From Frigidibacter oleivorans (lineage in GTDB: Bacteria > Pseudomonadota > Alphaproteobacteria > Rhodobacterales > Rhodobacteraceae): a DNA stretch of 64,000 nt. Shown in pieces: positions 8,675 to 17,396 of this stretch (within the stretch, counting starts at the first letter, position 1; the number at the start of each line of letters is the position of its first letter). Below the pieces are notes generated by a model that was not told the origin of the DNA, made no database searches, and saw nothing but the letters and a program-made list of their open reading frames with translations. Where the stretch lies: assembly GCF_003993775.1 (NCBI RefSeq), contig NZ_RJRZ01000006.1, forward strand, positions 101,988-165,987. The letters run 5' to 3'. Position numbers and translations under genes: made by a program.

Positions 8675-9445
8675 TCACCAGCAGGTATAGCCGCCATCCA
8701 CCGTCACGACCGACCCGGTCATGTAGCTGGAGGCAGGGGACGCAAGGAAGACGACGATGGAGGCCACTTCGTCCGGCTGGCCCGCCCGGGCCATCGGGGT
8801 CAGTTCCATCCATTTCGCGGCCATGACCGGATCGTCGACCATGGCGTATTTCGTCATCTCGGTTTCGATATAGCCGGGCGCCACCGCGTTCACCCGAACG
8901 CCGCGCGCGGCCCATTCCGCGCCGGTCGAGCGCACCAGATGGTGCACGGCCGCCTTGGAGGCATTGTAGTAGCTCTGGTTCTGCGGCCGGTTCGAGATAT
9001 CGCCCGAGATCGAGCCGATCGCCACGATCGAGCCTTTTCCGGCCCTCAGCATCTGCGCCCCGAAGGCCCGCACGGTATAGAGGACACCGTAGAAGTTGGT
9101 GTTCATCACATCCGCCACCAGATCGTCGCCTGCCGCCTCGGCCGCGGTGCCCGACCGGGCGATGCCTGCATTGGCGACCACCACGTCCAGCGGCCCCAGC
9201 CGTTCGGCCAGCGCAGTCGCGGCGACGCTGTCGGTTACGTCCAGCACATGCCATTCGGAACTGTGCCCGGCCGCCGCCAGGTCGGCCGCCACGCGCTGCA
9301 GCGCTGTCGCATCGCGCGAGGTCAGGATGACATGCGCCCCGGCCTGCGCCAGCGCCCGCGCGCTGGCAAGGCCGATGCCCTTGCTGGCCCCGGTCACCAG
9401 CGCGCGCTGGCCCGTCAGGCTGAACCTGTCAAGAATTCCACCCAT
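8675..9445 (-). CDS. SDR family polyol dehydrogenase
   Basis: 256-residue classical short-chain dehydrogenase. The cofactor motif is TGASKGIG (~residues 18-25), followed by 'NAG' in [11 protein letters not shown], catalytic Ser in 'AIGSISGD', and YxxxK in '[12 protein letters not shown]'. The C-terminus ([14 protein letters not shown]) is of the kind seen in galactitol, arabinitol and threitol dehydrogenases. It likely oxidises a sugar alcohol delivered by the adjacent ABC transporter. It is 3 bases from the ATPase gene and co-transcribed. Three different dehydrogenases in one operon suggest several stereoisomers or sequential oxidation steps. Confidence 0.88.
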   Translation of the reverse strand: MGGILDRFSLTGQRALVTGASKGIGLASARALAQAGAHVILTSRDATALQRVAADLAAAGHSSEWHVLDVTDSVAATALAERLGPLDVVVANAGIARSGTAAEAAGDDLVADVMNTNFYGVLYTVRAFGAQMLRAGKGSIVAIGSISGDISNRPQNQSYYNASKAAVHHLVRSTGAEWAARGVRVNAVAPGYIETEMTKYAMVDDPVMAAKWMELTPMARAGQPDEVASIVVFLASPASSYMTGSVVTVDGGYTCW

Positions 9446-9448
9446 GGT

Positions 9449-10489
9449 TCACCCCACCCGCTGGCCCGAGGCTGTGTCGAAGAACAGCGCCTGCCCGGCG
9501 CCCAGGTCGAAGCGCAGCGTCGTGCCCAGGTCGGGGCGGAACCGCTTGTCGCATCGCAGGTTCACCCGATGCGGCCCCATCTGCAGGACGATGTAGGTCG
9601 CCTCGCCCGTCGGCTCCACCTCATAGACGGTGCCGGAGAACCGGCCGCTGTCCGAAAGGGTGGTATCCTCGGCCCGGAAGCCCAGGGTCAGCCGGCCCGC
9701 GCCGGGGCAGGGCAGGTCCGCGACGCCCGGCCCGGCAAAGGTGCCGTCGGCCGCCGCGCCTTCGACAAAGTTCATCGGCGGCGATCCGATGAAGCCCGCG
9801 ACGAACAGGTTCTCGGGGTTGTCGTAGATTTCGTCCGGCGTGCCGACCTGCTGGATACGGCCATCGTTCAGCAGCACCACGCGATCGGCCAGGGTCATTG
9901 CCTCGATCTGGTCATGGGTGACATAGATCATCGTCACGCCCAGGCTGCGCTGAAGGTGCTTGATCTCGGCCCGCATGGCGACGCGCAGCTTGGCGTCCAG
10001 GTTCGACAGGGGCTCGTCCAGCAGGAACACGCCGGGCGACCGCACCAGCGCGCGGGCCAGCGCCACGCGCTGCCGCTGCCCCCCCGACAGATCGCGCGGA
10101 TAGCGCGACAGATAGGGCGTCAGGTCCACCTTGCGGGCCGCCGCCTCGATCTGGGCCTGACGGTCGGCCTTGGCGACCCTGGCCACCTTCAGCGGATAGC
10201 CGATGTTGTCGGCCACGGTCATGTGCGGGTAAAGCGCGTAGTTCTGGAACACCATCGCCACATTGCGGTCGCGCGGGTGCAGCTGGGTCACGTCGCGCCC
10301 GTCAAAGCGCAGGGTGCCGGTGGAAATCGCCTCCAGCCCGGCGATCATGCGCATCGTGGTGGACTTGCCGCAGCCCGAAGGCCCGAGGAGCACCAGAAAC
10401 TCGCCATCGGCAATATCGAGGTCCAGGGGCTTCAGCACCGTCAGGGCGCCATAGCTCTTACCGACCGCTTCGAGGGTGACGCGGCTCAT
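9449..10489 (-). CDS. ABC transporter ATP-binding protein, MalK/UgpC type
   Basis: 346 residues. The Walker A is GPSGCGKSTT (~37-46), the signature LSGGQRQRVALARAL (~134-148), Walker B 'VFLLDEPLSNLDAKLR' and the switch His in 'IYVTHDQIEAM'. The C-terminal ~100 residues are the OB-fold regulatory domain of the CUT1 (MalK/SmoK/UgpC) group. It drives the two permeases upstream in the same operon. Confidence 0.93.
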   Translation of the reverse strand: MSRVTLEAVGKSYGALTVLKPLDLDIADGEFLVLLGPSGCGKSTTMRMIAGLEAISTGTLRFDGRDVTQLHPRDRNVAMVFQNYALYPHMTVADNIGYPLKVARVAKADRQAQIEAAARKVDLTPYLSRYPRDLSGGQRQRVALARALVRSPGVFLLDEPLSNLDAKLRVAMRAEIKHLQRSLGVTMIYVTHDQIEAMTLADRVVLLNDGRIQQVGTPDEIYDNPENLFVAGFIGSPPMNFVEGAAADGTFAGPGVADLPCPGAGRLTLGFRAEDTTLSDSGRFSGTVYEVEPTGEATYIVLQMGPHRVNLRCDKRFRPDLGTTLRFDLGAGQALFFDTASGQRVG

Positions 10490-10492
10490 GTC

Positions 10493-10675
10493 TTATCCTT
10501 TTCTGATGATCCACTGGCCCAGGATCGCCGACAGCAGGGTCGAGACCCAAAGCGGCGCATGGGGTTCAAGGAACCGCATCCAGAACAGCGAGATGGCGAT
10601 GAACAGCACGACCGAAATGAAGACGCGGTCGAAGGTGTTGGTCCGGATCGGCAGGAAACCGTTGCGCTCGGCCAT
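10493..10675 (-). CDS. 60-residue membrane protein in the ABC operon
   Basis: Unrecognised. The 60-residue protein has two predicted membrane segments (FDRVFISVVLFIAISLFWMRF, abbreviated here to the span ~15-34, and VSTLLSAILGQWII ~44-57) separated by a short Pro-containing turn. It sits 3 bases after the MalG-type permease and 3 bases before the ATPase, so it is clearly translated as part of the operon. It could be a small accessory subunit of the transporter. No known domain is visible, and it does not look like DUF2160, the small membrane protein of glycerol transporters. Confidence 0.75.
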   Translation of the reverse strand: MAERNGFLPIRTNTFDRVFISVVLFIAISLFWMRFLEPHAPLWVSTLLSAILGQWIIRKG

Positions 10676-10678
10676 GGG

Positions 10679-11527
10679 CTATCCTTTCACGGCACCGAAG
10701 GTGAGGCCGGCCACGATGTGCCGCTGCACCAGCGCAAGGACCAGCGCGGCGGGGGCCAGCGTCAGCATGGCCACGGCCGCCAGTTCGCCCCAGTTGGTGC
10801 CCGTCACCGTGACGAATTCGGCAAGGCCGGTGGTGATGGTCCGCGCATCGACCGAGGTGAGCGTGGAGGCGAAAAGATATTCGTTCCACGCGAACACCCA
10901 TGTCAGGATGCCGGTCACGGCAAGGCCGGGGCGGGCCAGGGGAAAGATGACCGTCATCAGCACGGTGAAGGTGCTGGCGCCGTCGACATAGGCCGCCTCG
11001 TCCAGCTCGCGCGGAATGGCATCCACGATGCCCTGAAGCAGCCAGAAGGCGAAGGGCAGGTTGAAGACGCAATAGAGCAGGATCAGGCCGATCCGCGTGT
11101 CGAACAGCGACCAGTCACCGATGCGGAACCCGGTGAACATCAGGAACAGCGGCAGCAGGAACACCGCGGGCGGGGCCATCCGGTTGGTCAGCACCCAGAA
11201 GAACAGGTTGTCCTTCCCCGCCAGTGCAAAGCGCGACATCGCATAGGCCGCCAGCAGCGCCAGCATCGACACCAGCACCGCGTTCGAGGTGGCCACAATC
11301 AGGGAATTGGTCATGTATTTCTGGAAGGTCGGGTTCGACAGAACCGCGGCGTAGTTTTCCCAGGTCATCGCCGACAGATCCAGAAGGAAGGACGGCTTGC
11401 CGAACAGGTCGGCCCGGGTGCGGACCGAGACCAGGAACATCCACCAGACCGGCAGCAGGGTCAGGGCGGACATGGCGATCCAGAACAGGAACGTCAGCAG
11501 GCGGGAAGAGAGGATGCCGCGGTTCAC
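10679..11527 (-). CDS. Carbohydrate ABC transporter permease, MalG type
   Basis: Start set at GTG 11527, overlapping the TGA of the upstream permease (GTGA), because AAGGAG lies 8 bases before it; an ATG 16 codons earlier has no such site. The 282-residue protein has six membrane helices. The EAA loop '[20 protein letters not shown]', with G at the conserved position, contacts the ATPase. It ends with 'GLTFGAVKG', the usual MalG-family C-terminus. It forms the channel with the MalF-type partner. Confidence 0.92.
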   Translation of the reverse strand: MNRGILSSRLLTFLFWIAMSALTLLPVWWMFLVSVRTRADLFGKPSFLLDLSAMTWENYAAVLSNPTFQKYMTNSLIVATSNAVLVSMLALLAAYAMSRFALAGKDNLFFWVLTNRMAPPAVFLLPLFLMFTGFRIGDWSLFDTRIGLILLYCVFNLPFAFWLLQGIVDAIPRELDEAAYVDGASTFTVLMTVIFPLARPGLAVTGILTWVFAWNEYLFASTLTSVDARTITTGLAEFVTVTGTNWGELAAVAMLTLAPAALVLALVQRHIVAGLTFGAVKG

Positions 11528-12399
11528 CGGCTTTTCTCCTTCATGCCGGTCATGGCGACATAGAGAAGCCAGCACATGACGATGGTCAGATACAGGGTGA
11601 TCAGCGACATGGCCGCGCCATAGCCGTAGTCGGTCTTGGGAAAGACCACGCGCCAGATGTGCAGGCCGATGAAGCGGGTTTCGGCCCCGGGGCCGCCGCC
11701 GGTCAGCATCCAGACCTCATCGACGGTGCGCAGCGCATCCATCAGCCGGATGAAGATGGTGGTCAGCAGCACGGGCTTGAGGAACGGCAGCGTGATGTCC
11801 CAGAAGATGCGCCATTCGCCCGCGCCGTCGATCCGGGCCTGTTCCAGCGGCTCTTCCGGCAGGTTCGACAGGCCCGCCATCAGCGTCAGCGTGACCAGCG
11901 GCGTCCAGTGCCAGATGTCCATGATCACGACCGTGGCGAATGCCTGATCGGGAAAACGGGACAGCACATAGCTGATGTCGAACCATTGCTGCATCCAGTG
12001 CGGGATGGGTCCCAGCCCCGGCACGGTCATCAGCCGCCAGGTGGCGCCGACCGCGATGGGGGCAATCATCAGCGGCAGGGTGTGAACGGTACGGAACAGA
12101 CCCTTCAGCGGCACATTGCGCATCAGCATCTTGGCCAGGAAGAAGCCGATGATCAGCTGGCTTGCCAGCACGAAGAGGGTGAACTTGAACGTCAGCCACA
12201 GCGATTTGAGGAAAGCCGCGTCGAACACCAGCCTGCGGAAGTTGTCCACGCCGGCAAAGCGCGGCTCGGGGTTTGCCGCGAAGGTGTTCCAGTCGAGGAA
12301 ACCGACAGCCAGAACATAGAGGAACGGCACCATCCCGGTGATGAACAGGATGAAAAGGGTCGGAGCGATCAGAAGCCAGCCCGTGGTCGTGTTGCGCAT
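11524..12399 (-). CDS. Carbohydrate ABC transporter permease, MalF type
   Basis: Start set at the ATG of [16 protein letters not shown], preceded by AAGGTG; the protein is 291 residues with six membrane helices. The EAA motif is '[20 protein letters not shown]' and '[19 protein letters not shown]' is the usual CUT1 tail motif. It overlaps the MalG-type gene by 4 bases. The sugar or polyol enters through this dimer. Confidence 0.92.
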   Translation of the reverse strand: MRNTTTGWLLIAPTLFILFITGMVPFLYVLAVGFLDWNTFAANPEPRFAGVDNFRRLVFDAAFLKSLWLTFKFTLFVLASQLIIGFFLAKMLMRNVPLKGLFRTVHTLPLMIAPIAVGATWRLMTVPGLGPIPHWMQQWFDISYVLSRFPDQAFATVVIMDIWHWTPLVTLTLMAGLSNLPEEPLEQARIDGAGEWRIFWDITLPFLKPVLLTTIFIRLMDALRTVDEVWMLTGGGPGAETRFIGLHIWRVVFPKTDYGYGAAMSLITLYLTIVMCWLLYVAMTGMKEKSR

Positions 12400-12474
12400 T
12401 GCAGCACCTTTGTCTTGAGCCCCCGCAACGGCGGCTGGACAGGAAAGGGCGCCGGCGGAGCCCGGGGAGGAACG

Positions 12475-12496
12475 CCCCGCCGGCAGGCCGGGCGGG
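12475..12496 (-). promoter_or_regulatory. GC hairpin between binding protein and permease genes
   Basis: Immediately after the solute-binding protein stop, the minus strand has CCCGCC...GGCGGG arms enclosing a shorter GGC/GCC pair. A stem here would protect the 3' end of the binding-protein message and lower permease expression, as in other CUT1 operons. There is no T-run, so it is not a clear terminator. Confidence 0.3.
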
Positions 12497-12497
12497 A

Positions 12498-13913
12498 TCA
12501 GTTGCCGCCGTAACCCAGATTGGCCATTTCGGCCTCGGCCGCGGCGGCGGCCTGGTCGAGCGCCTCTTCCGGCGTCATCGTGCCGACGATGGCCTCGTAG
12601 ATGAAGGGCGCGACAGCCTCGCGCACCTGGGCATGGAAGGGGAATTCGGGCGCGCCCTTGAACAGGTGGCCCTGCTCTTTCATCATGGTGAAATAGCCGT
12701 CGGCCATGGCATCCACTTCCTTGACCTTGGGATCGTCGAATGTGGCCTGATGCACCACGCGCGACCCGGCCACCGCCCAGTCGGCCTGGACCGAGGGCTG
12801 GCCGATGAACTGCAGCCACAGCAACGCGGCTTCCTTGTTCTTCGACGAATGCGGGATGCCGAAGGCGCCGCCGTCATAATAGCCGATATAGCCTTCGCCG
12901 GCCTCGGCCTCTTCCATGACGCCGGGGTTCATCGGCGGCAGGGCAACGCCGACCTTGCCGACCACGGTCGATTTTTCGGGATTGGTCGCAACCCAGGCGG
13001 CGTTCTCGCCATAGACCCACCCCTGCGCGGCACGGCCCGCGGCAAAGGTCGAGGCGACCTCGTCCCAGGTCGAGGCGGTGGCTTCCGGCGGGGCAAAGTC
13101 CAGCAGGCCGACCCAGAAGGCCAGCGCCTCTTTCGCCTCGGGCGAGTTCATGCGGCCGCCCTTCTCGACGGTGGCCGCACCCTTTGCCATGTCGATGCCC
13201 CAGTCATAGACGCCATAGGTCGGCGCGATCGACTCGAAGAATTCGTAGAAAGCCGCCGGGTGGCCCGATGCTGCCTGGACGGTCGTCCCCCACAACTCGT
13301 CATTCGGATCGAGGTTGGCGAAATACTCGGCATTGTCGCGCCATTGGTCGAAGGTCGTGGCAGGGGCCAGATCGTAGCCGTACTTGGCCTTGAACGCCTC
13401 CTGATGGGCGGGATCCTCGAACAGGTCCTTGCGGTAGAGATAGACCTTGATGAAGGCCTCCATCGGGACGCCGAAGATGTCGCCATCCGCGCCGCGGAAA
13501 TTGTCGATGAAGGTGGTGAAATCCTCGATGCTGAAGTCGGGCGCCTGCAGCGAGGGGTTGGCCTCGAGCGCGTCCGAGATGTTCACCAGGAAGTCGCGGG
13601 CGAGGTAGGAATAGATGATGTCCTGTTCGATGTAGACGAAGTCATAGATGCCCGAACCGGCCTCCATGTCCTTGATCGCCTTGTCGAACATCTGGTCCCA
13701 CGAGGTGGTCTCGAATTCGACCTCGATCCCGGTGGCTTCGGTGAACTGCGGCGCCAGGACGTCGCGCACATAGTTCGACGGCGGGGTGCTTTCGGACACG
13801 CCGCGGATGGTCACGCCCTGCAGGTTGGCACCGGCATCCGACCAGAAATCGGCATAGGCCGGAGCAGACAAGGCAACGGCGATCGCCGAAGTGGCGAGCA
13901 AGAGTTTCGGCAT
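12498..13913 (-). CDS. ABC transporter solute-binding protein for a polyol
   Basis: Start set at the ATG of [21 protein letters not shown], which opens a signal peptide cleaved after AYA. A GGAGG site lies 7 bases upstream, and the ATG 15 codons earlier has none. The mature protein (~450 residues) is a CUT1-type binding protein: '[20 protein letters not shown]' and '[17 protein letters not shown]' are typical family blocks. It captures the substrate in the periplasm. It is the first gene of the leftward operon, next to a strong inverted repeat and a divergent SorC-type regulator. Its size and gene order resemble SmoE of polyol transporters. Confidence 0.9.
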   Translation of the reverse strand: MPKLLLATSAIAVALSAPAYADFWSDAGANLQGVTIRGVSESTPPSNYVRDVLAPQFTEATGIEVEFETTSWDQMFDKAIKDMEAGSGIYDFVYIEQDIIYSYLARDFLVNISDALEANPSLQAPDFSIEDFTTFIDNFRGADGDIFGVPMEAFIKVYLYRKDLFEDPAHQEAFKAKYGYDLAPATTFDQWRDNAEYFANLDPNDELWGTTVQAASGHPAAFYEFFESIAPTYGVYDWGIDMAKGAATVEKGGRMNSPEAKEALAFWVGLLDFAPPEATASTWDEVASTFAAGRAAQGWVYGENAAWVATNPEKSTVVGKVGVALPPMNPGVMEEAEAGEGYIGYYDGGAFGIPHSSKNKEAALLWLQFIGQPSVQADWAVAGSRVVHQATFDDPKVKEVDAMADGYFTMMKEQGHLFKGAPEFPFHAQVREAVAPFIYEAIVGTMTPEEALDQAAAAAEAEMANLGYGGN

Positions 13914-14018
13914 TTCATTCCTCCCATTCGGGCCGTCTGCGCGACCCGGCGCATTCAACGAACCTCGGCGCGAGCCGGACCGTCACCGGGCGCACCTTAA
14001 CCCGAGGCATGATCTGAA

Positions 14019-14061
14019 TACATTTGTGCAGACGCATTCACAAGTGTAAAGTACAGATGTA
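14019..14061. promoter_or_regulatory. Inverted repeat operator between polyol operon and regulator
   Basis: TACATTTGTG (14019-14028) and CACAAGTGTA (14039-14048) are inverted copies, 9 of 10 bases matching, with a 10-base gap. A third element, TACAGATGTA (14052-14061), is itself nearly palindromic and starts 4 bases later. The tract lies between the divergent solute-binding-protein and SorC-type regulator genes. This is where an autoregulated SorC-family protein would bind. The assignment is inferred from position and symmetry. Confidence 0.6.
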
Positions 14062-14154
14062 ATCTTCGATTTTCATCTGGTCGCGACTGCGCTACACGAA
14101 ACGTTCAGGGAAATTCGGACCGGCCGGCGCACAGGCGGACGAAGGAGGGGGCGG

Positions 14155-15114
14155 ATGAACACGACAACAGCGGAAGAGCCCGAGTCCTTTCTGGCCGAGG
14201 TGTGCTGGCACTATTATGTCAACGAGATGACACAGCAGGATGTCGCGCGGCTGATGGGGGTCACGCGGCTGCGGGTGAACCGGGCGCTGCAACTGGCCCG
14301 TGCGGCGGGGGTCGTGCGAATCGAGATCGACTCGCCCTTCGTCGCGCGGCTTGAGCTGCAGGCAGAGCTTTGCCGCCGCCTCGGTCTTTCCGAGGCGATC
14401 TGTGCGCCGGCCGATCCGGACGACCATGACTATCACGGCCCGGTCGGTGCCGCGCTGGCGTTCTGGCTGGAAAAATACCTGCGCGAGGGGCATTCACGAT
14501 CGATCGGGCTGTCCTGGGGGCAGACCCTGAAAACGGCGATCCAGCGGCTGCCGCGCCTGACGCTCGAGAATCTTGAGATCGTGTCGATGATCGGCGGCAC
14601 CTCGCAGGGGGCCAGCTTCAACGCCTTCGGCGTGGCTTCGGCCATGGCCGACCGGCTAGGGGCCAGCTATTCGCTGTTTTCCGCCCCGATCTATCTTTCG
14701 CCGGGTACGGACCGGGCCATCTTTCTGGCCGAAGGCGCGTTTCAGGCACATCTGGCGCGGCTTCAGAAGCTGGATCTGGCCGTGCTTGTGGCCGGTGACG
14801 TGACCGAGCGGTCCTTCCTTGTGTCGATGGGCCTTCCCTCCGGGGTCAAGCCGCAGGACCTGATCGACGCAGGCGCGGTGGGCGACGTGCTGGGCCATTT
14901 CCTGAAACACGACGGCACAGAGGTTGACCATCCGATCAGCCGCAGCGCCATCGGCATGGATCTGGAATCGCTGATGAACGTGCCCAACCGGGTTCTGGCC
15001 GCGGCCGGGGCGCACAAGGTCGACATCATCATTGCCGCGTGCCGCCGCGGTCTGGCACAGACCCTGATCACCGACGACGTGACGGCCAGGCTGGTGCTGG
15101 AACGGTTGGGATGA
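14155..15114 (+). CDS. SorC-family sugar-binding transcriptional regulator
   Basis: 319 residues. Residues ~10-60 contain a helix-turn-helix: 'YVNEMTQQDVARLMGVTRLR' followed by 'VNRALQLARAAGVVRIEI'. Residues ~65-319 are the sugar-binding domain of the SorC/DeoR group with 'SIGLSWGQTLKTA', 'SMIGGTSQG' and 'VDIIIAACRRG'. Such proteins repress or activate polyol operons and respond to a phosphorylated or free polyol. It is divergent from the transporter operon, and its stop overlaps the HAD gene (ATGA). The group includes EryD, regulator of erythritol catabolism. Confidence 0.9.
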   Translation: MNTTTAEEPESFLAEVCWHYYVNEMTQQDVARLMGVTRLRVNRALQLARAAGVVRIEIDSPFVARLELQAELCRRLGLSEAICAPADPDDHDYHGPVGAALAFWLEKYLREGHSRSIGLSWGQTLKTAIQRLPRLTLENLEIVSMIGGTSQGASFNAFGVASAMADRLGASYSLFSAPIYLSPGTDRAIFLAEGAFQAHLARLQKLDLAVLVAGDVTERSFLVSMGLPSGVKPQDLIDAGAVGDVLGHFLKHDGTEVDHPISRSAIGMDLESLMNVPNRVLAAAGAHKVDIIIAACRRGLAQTLITDDVTARLVLERLG

Positions 15115-15821
15115 GCGCGCCTCTGGTGATCTTCGACTTCGACGGCGTCATTGCGGACAGCGAGATCATCGCGCTGGCCGAGCTTCAGGATTGTCTGGCC
15201 GATCATGGCCTGACCTTGCCGATGGACAGCCTGATCGACCGGTTCCTCGGGGCGTCGCTGTCCAGCATTACTGCCGCTCTGGCCGAGCATACGGGGGCGC
15301 CCGTGCACGACGACTTCCGCGAGGTCTGGTATGCGCGGCTGTTTGACCGCTACCGGCGCGAATTGCAGCCCGTGCCCGGCATCATGGCGCTTCTCGACCG
15401 GCTGGATTGCGACGGGGTGGACTACTGTATCGCCTCCGGCAGTTCCGATCGCAGGCTCGGCGTTGCGCTGGAGTGCCTGGATCTGGCCGGACGCTTTCAT
15501 GGCCGCGCCTTCAGCGCCGATGACGTGGCCCGCGGCAAACCTGCCCCTGACCTGATGCTGTTCGCCGCGGCGCGGCGTGGCCGGACCCCCGGGGACTGCA
15601 TCGTGGTCGAGGATGCCACCGCCGGCGTCACCGCGGCACGTTCGGCAGGAATGCGCGCCATCGGCTTTGTCGGCGGGACACATCTGGCCCCCGTGGCCAA
15701 AAGGCAGGCCGAACGGCTTGCCAGGGCCGGAACGTTTGCAACATCTGCAAACCATGCCCAGACCGCCGAACTGCTGCTGGGTGTTCCGTCCCGGCGTCCG
15801 GTGGATCGGGTCGAGGATTAG
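15111..15821 (+). CDS. HAD-superfamily phosphatase, beta-phosphoglucomutase-like
   Basis: Start ATG overlaps the regulator stop (ATGA), giving 236 residues. Motif I is 'IFDFDGVIADSE' with the nucleophile Asp and acid/base Asp, motif II is 'CIASGSSDRR', motif III Lys is in 'DVARGKPAPDLML', and motif IV is 'CIVVEDATAGVTAA'. The cap insertion after motif I is of the helical type. It should hydrolyse or isomerise a sugar phosphate. Similar HAD genes (SmoC-like) accompany polyol transporter operons, so it probably removes a phosphate from an intermediate or a dead-end product. Confidence 0.85.
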   Translation: MSAPLVIFDFDGVIADSEIIALAELQDCLADHGLTLPMDSLIDRFLGASLSSITAALAEHTGAPVHDDFREVWYARLFDRYRRELQPVPGIMALLDRLDCDGVDYCIASGSSDRRLGVALECLDLAGRFHGRAFSADDVARGKPAPDLMLFAAARRGRTPGDCIVVEDATAGVTAARSAGMRAIGFVGGTHLAPVAKRQAERLARAGTFATSANHAQTAELLLGVPSRRPVDRVED

Positions 15822-15929
15822 CCCCCGGCCGGATGTCCCGGATCTCAAGCTGCTCTCTCGGCCCCCCTCGGGCCTGATCTTTCCCATCCCCCTGTTCCCT
15901 GTCGAACCCTCTCGTCCCGTGCGCGCGGG

Positions 15930-15958
15930 TTGATTTTGTTCCTGTTATGTTCTATATC
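15930..15958 (+). promoter_or_regulatory. Promoter with a LexA (SOS) box in the spacer
   Basis: The -35 TTGATT (15930-15935) and -10 TATATC (15953-15958) are separated by exactly 17 bases. Inside the spacer lies GTTC CTGTTAT GTTC (15938-15952), which matches the alphaproteobacterial LexA box GTTC-N7-GTTC exactly. LexA bound here would block RNA polymerase. The gene 30 bases downstream of the -10 should therefore be induced by DNA damage. Confidence 0.75.
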
Positions 15959-15987
15959 AAACGCCAGGCCAGCAAGGGAGTTTCCCG

Positions 15988-16284
15988 ATGGACAGCACCA
16001 CGCATGCCTTGCCCGCAACGCCCAGGCAGATCGCCTATGCGCGCGCGCTCGCCCGGCGCAACCAGACCCTCCTGCCGTGGGAGGTTCAGCAGGACCGCCG
16101 GTCCCTGAGTGCCTGGATCGAGTTGCAGGCGCGGCTGAAGCCGGTATCCGACATCGACGGCCTGCCGACCTCAAGGCAGGTGGCCTTCGCGGAGAAGCTC
16201 GCCCGGATCAAGCGCCGCGCCGTCCCGGACGAATGCTTCCGCGACAAGGGGCTGATGTCGAAATGGATCGACGGGAACAAGTGA
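15988..16284 (+). CDS. Small protein with duplicated motif, predicted SOS-regulated
   Basis: A 98-residue basic protein that I do not recognise as a named family. It has an internal duplication: 'TPRQIAYARALARRNQTLLP' (~11-30) and 'TSRQVAFAEKLARIKRRAVP' (~61-80), each followed by a D/E-x-x-WI segment (SLSAWIE and LMSKWIDGNK). Similar (A/S)YARxLA repeats are found in C-terminal regions of some DNA-binding enzymes, but no catalytic residue is visible. A GGGAG ribosome site precedes the ATG. The promoter holds a perfect LexA box, so a role in the DNA-damage response is inferred. Confidence 0.8.
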   Translation: MDSTTHALPATPRQIAYARALARRNQTLLPWEVQQDRRSLSAWIELQARLKPVSDIDGLPTSRQVAFAEKLARIKRRAVPDECFRDKGLMSKWIDGNK

Positions 16285-16321
16285 TGCGCATCTGTCGGCG
16301 GATGGCATGTCGGCGCCCGGA

Positions 16322-17299
16322 TCACAGAGGGGCTCCGTCCGTCTGCGACATGCGGCCCCCGTGCCTCTGCGCGAACTGGCCCGGCGAGACACCCTCATGC
16401 CGCTGGAAGGCCATGCCGAAGGCGCTGGCCGAGCCATAGCCGATCCGGTCCGCGATCTCGGCATTGGTCAGCCCGCCGCGCAGGATCAGGTCGCGGGCCA
16501 CCGCCATCCGCCAGGCCGTCGCATAGTCCATCGGCGTCGCCCCCAGCGCATGGCGGAAGCGTTCGAAGAAGGTGGATCGCGACAGGCCTGCGGCGCGGGC
16601 CAGCGCCGCGACCGACAGCGGGCTGCCCGTGTCGCCGTGGATCCGGTGCAGCGCCGCGGCCAGCCGGGGATCTGACAGGCCGCGCATCAGCCCCGCAGAC
16701 CGCTCGGGGCCGGGGCTGGATCGCAGCGCCTCGATCATCAGCACCTCCAGCAGCCGGTCGAGGATCATGGTGCGGGCCGGCCGGTCGGCCCGCGTCTCGT
16801 CATGGATCAGCGGCACCAGCGTCATCAGCCGCTCCTGCCCCGGGACATGGATCATCTCGGGCAGCAGGGACAGCAGCAGGGCCTTGTCGGCGGCGGCAAA
16901 GCGGCAATGGCCCACCAGCGCGCGCATCTCGACCGGGCCGTCCCGCGGCCCGAGGCGGAAGACGCCCGGCCCGGTTTCCAGCGGGAGGCGGGCCGTGCCC
17001 GGGGGCGGGGGCACGGCACTCGTCATCGTGAAACGGTCGGGGGCGGGAACCAGCACGAAGTCTCCTGCCTTCAGCGTCACCGGTGCGCGGCCCGGCAGCG
17101 TCAGGCGCGCGCAGCCCTCGACGATGGCGGCATAGAACGGGGTGGACAGGTCGCTGCGCGTCACCTGCCAGCGCCCGCCGGCCTCGATCATCTTCGAGAT
17201 GGCGGGCCGGGGCTTCAACAGGGCGACGACGCTGGACAGGGGGTCTGCGCCGGACTGGGGCGGTGCACTGGACGGGGGGGCTGCGGCCGGGCTGGTCAC
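16322..17299 (-). CDS. AraC-family transcriptional regulator with cupin-like N-terminal domain
   Basis: Start taken as the GTG of VTSPAAAPPSSAPP (325 residues); the long open frame further upstream runs through the divergent SDR promoter and gene and looks spurious. Residues ~20-200 are an AraC cupin_6 sensor domain ('LTLPGRAPVTLKAGDFVLVP', 'ALVGHCRF'). Residues ~225-315 contain the two helix-turn-helix motifs ('LSVAALARAAGLSRSTFFER', then 'NAEIADRIGYGSASAFGMAF'). It is divergent from an SDR gene, which it probably activates in response to a toxic or catabolic compound. Confidence 0.88.
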   Translation of the reverse strand: MTSPAAAPPSSAPPQSGADPLSSVVALLKPRPAISKMIEAGGRWQVTRSDLSTPFYAAIVEGCARLTLPGRAPVTLKAGDFVLVPAPDRFTMTSAVPPPPGTARLPLETGPGVFRLGPRDGPVEMRALVGHCRFAAADKALLLSLLPEMIHVPGQERLMTLVPLIHDETRADRPARTMILDRLLEVLMIEALRSSPGPERSAGLMRGLSDPRLAAALHRIHGDTGSPLSVAALARAAGLSRSTFFERFRHALGATPMDYATAWRMAVARDLILRGGLTNAEIADRIGYGSASAFGMAFQRHEGVSPGQFAQRHGGRMSQTDGAPL

Positions 17300-17396
17300 G
17301 GATTCGGACTTTCGATGAATACTTGCGGACTTCTGTACATAGCACGTCCGACGTTCCCTGCGTATCTCCTGCCGACACACCACAGGAGACATCATC

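Noticed and set aside
8669..11563. Long plus-strand open frame opposite the dehydrogenase and transporter genes
   Set aside because: Low-complexity Arg/Gly/His-rich translation without motifs; the minus-strand genes explain the region.
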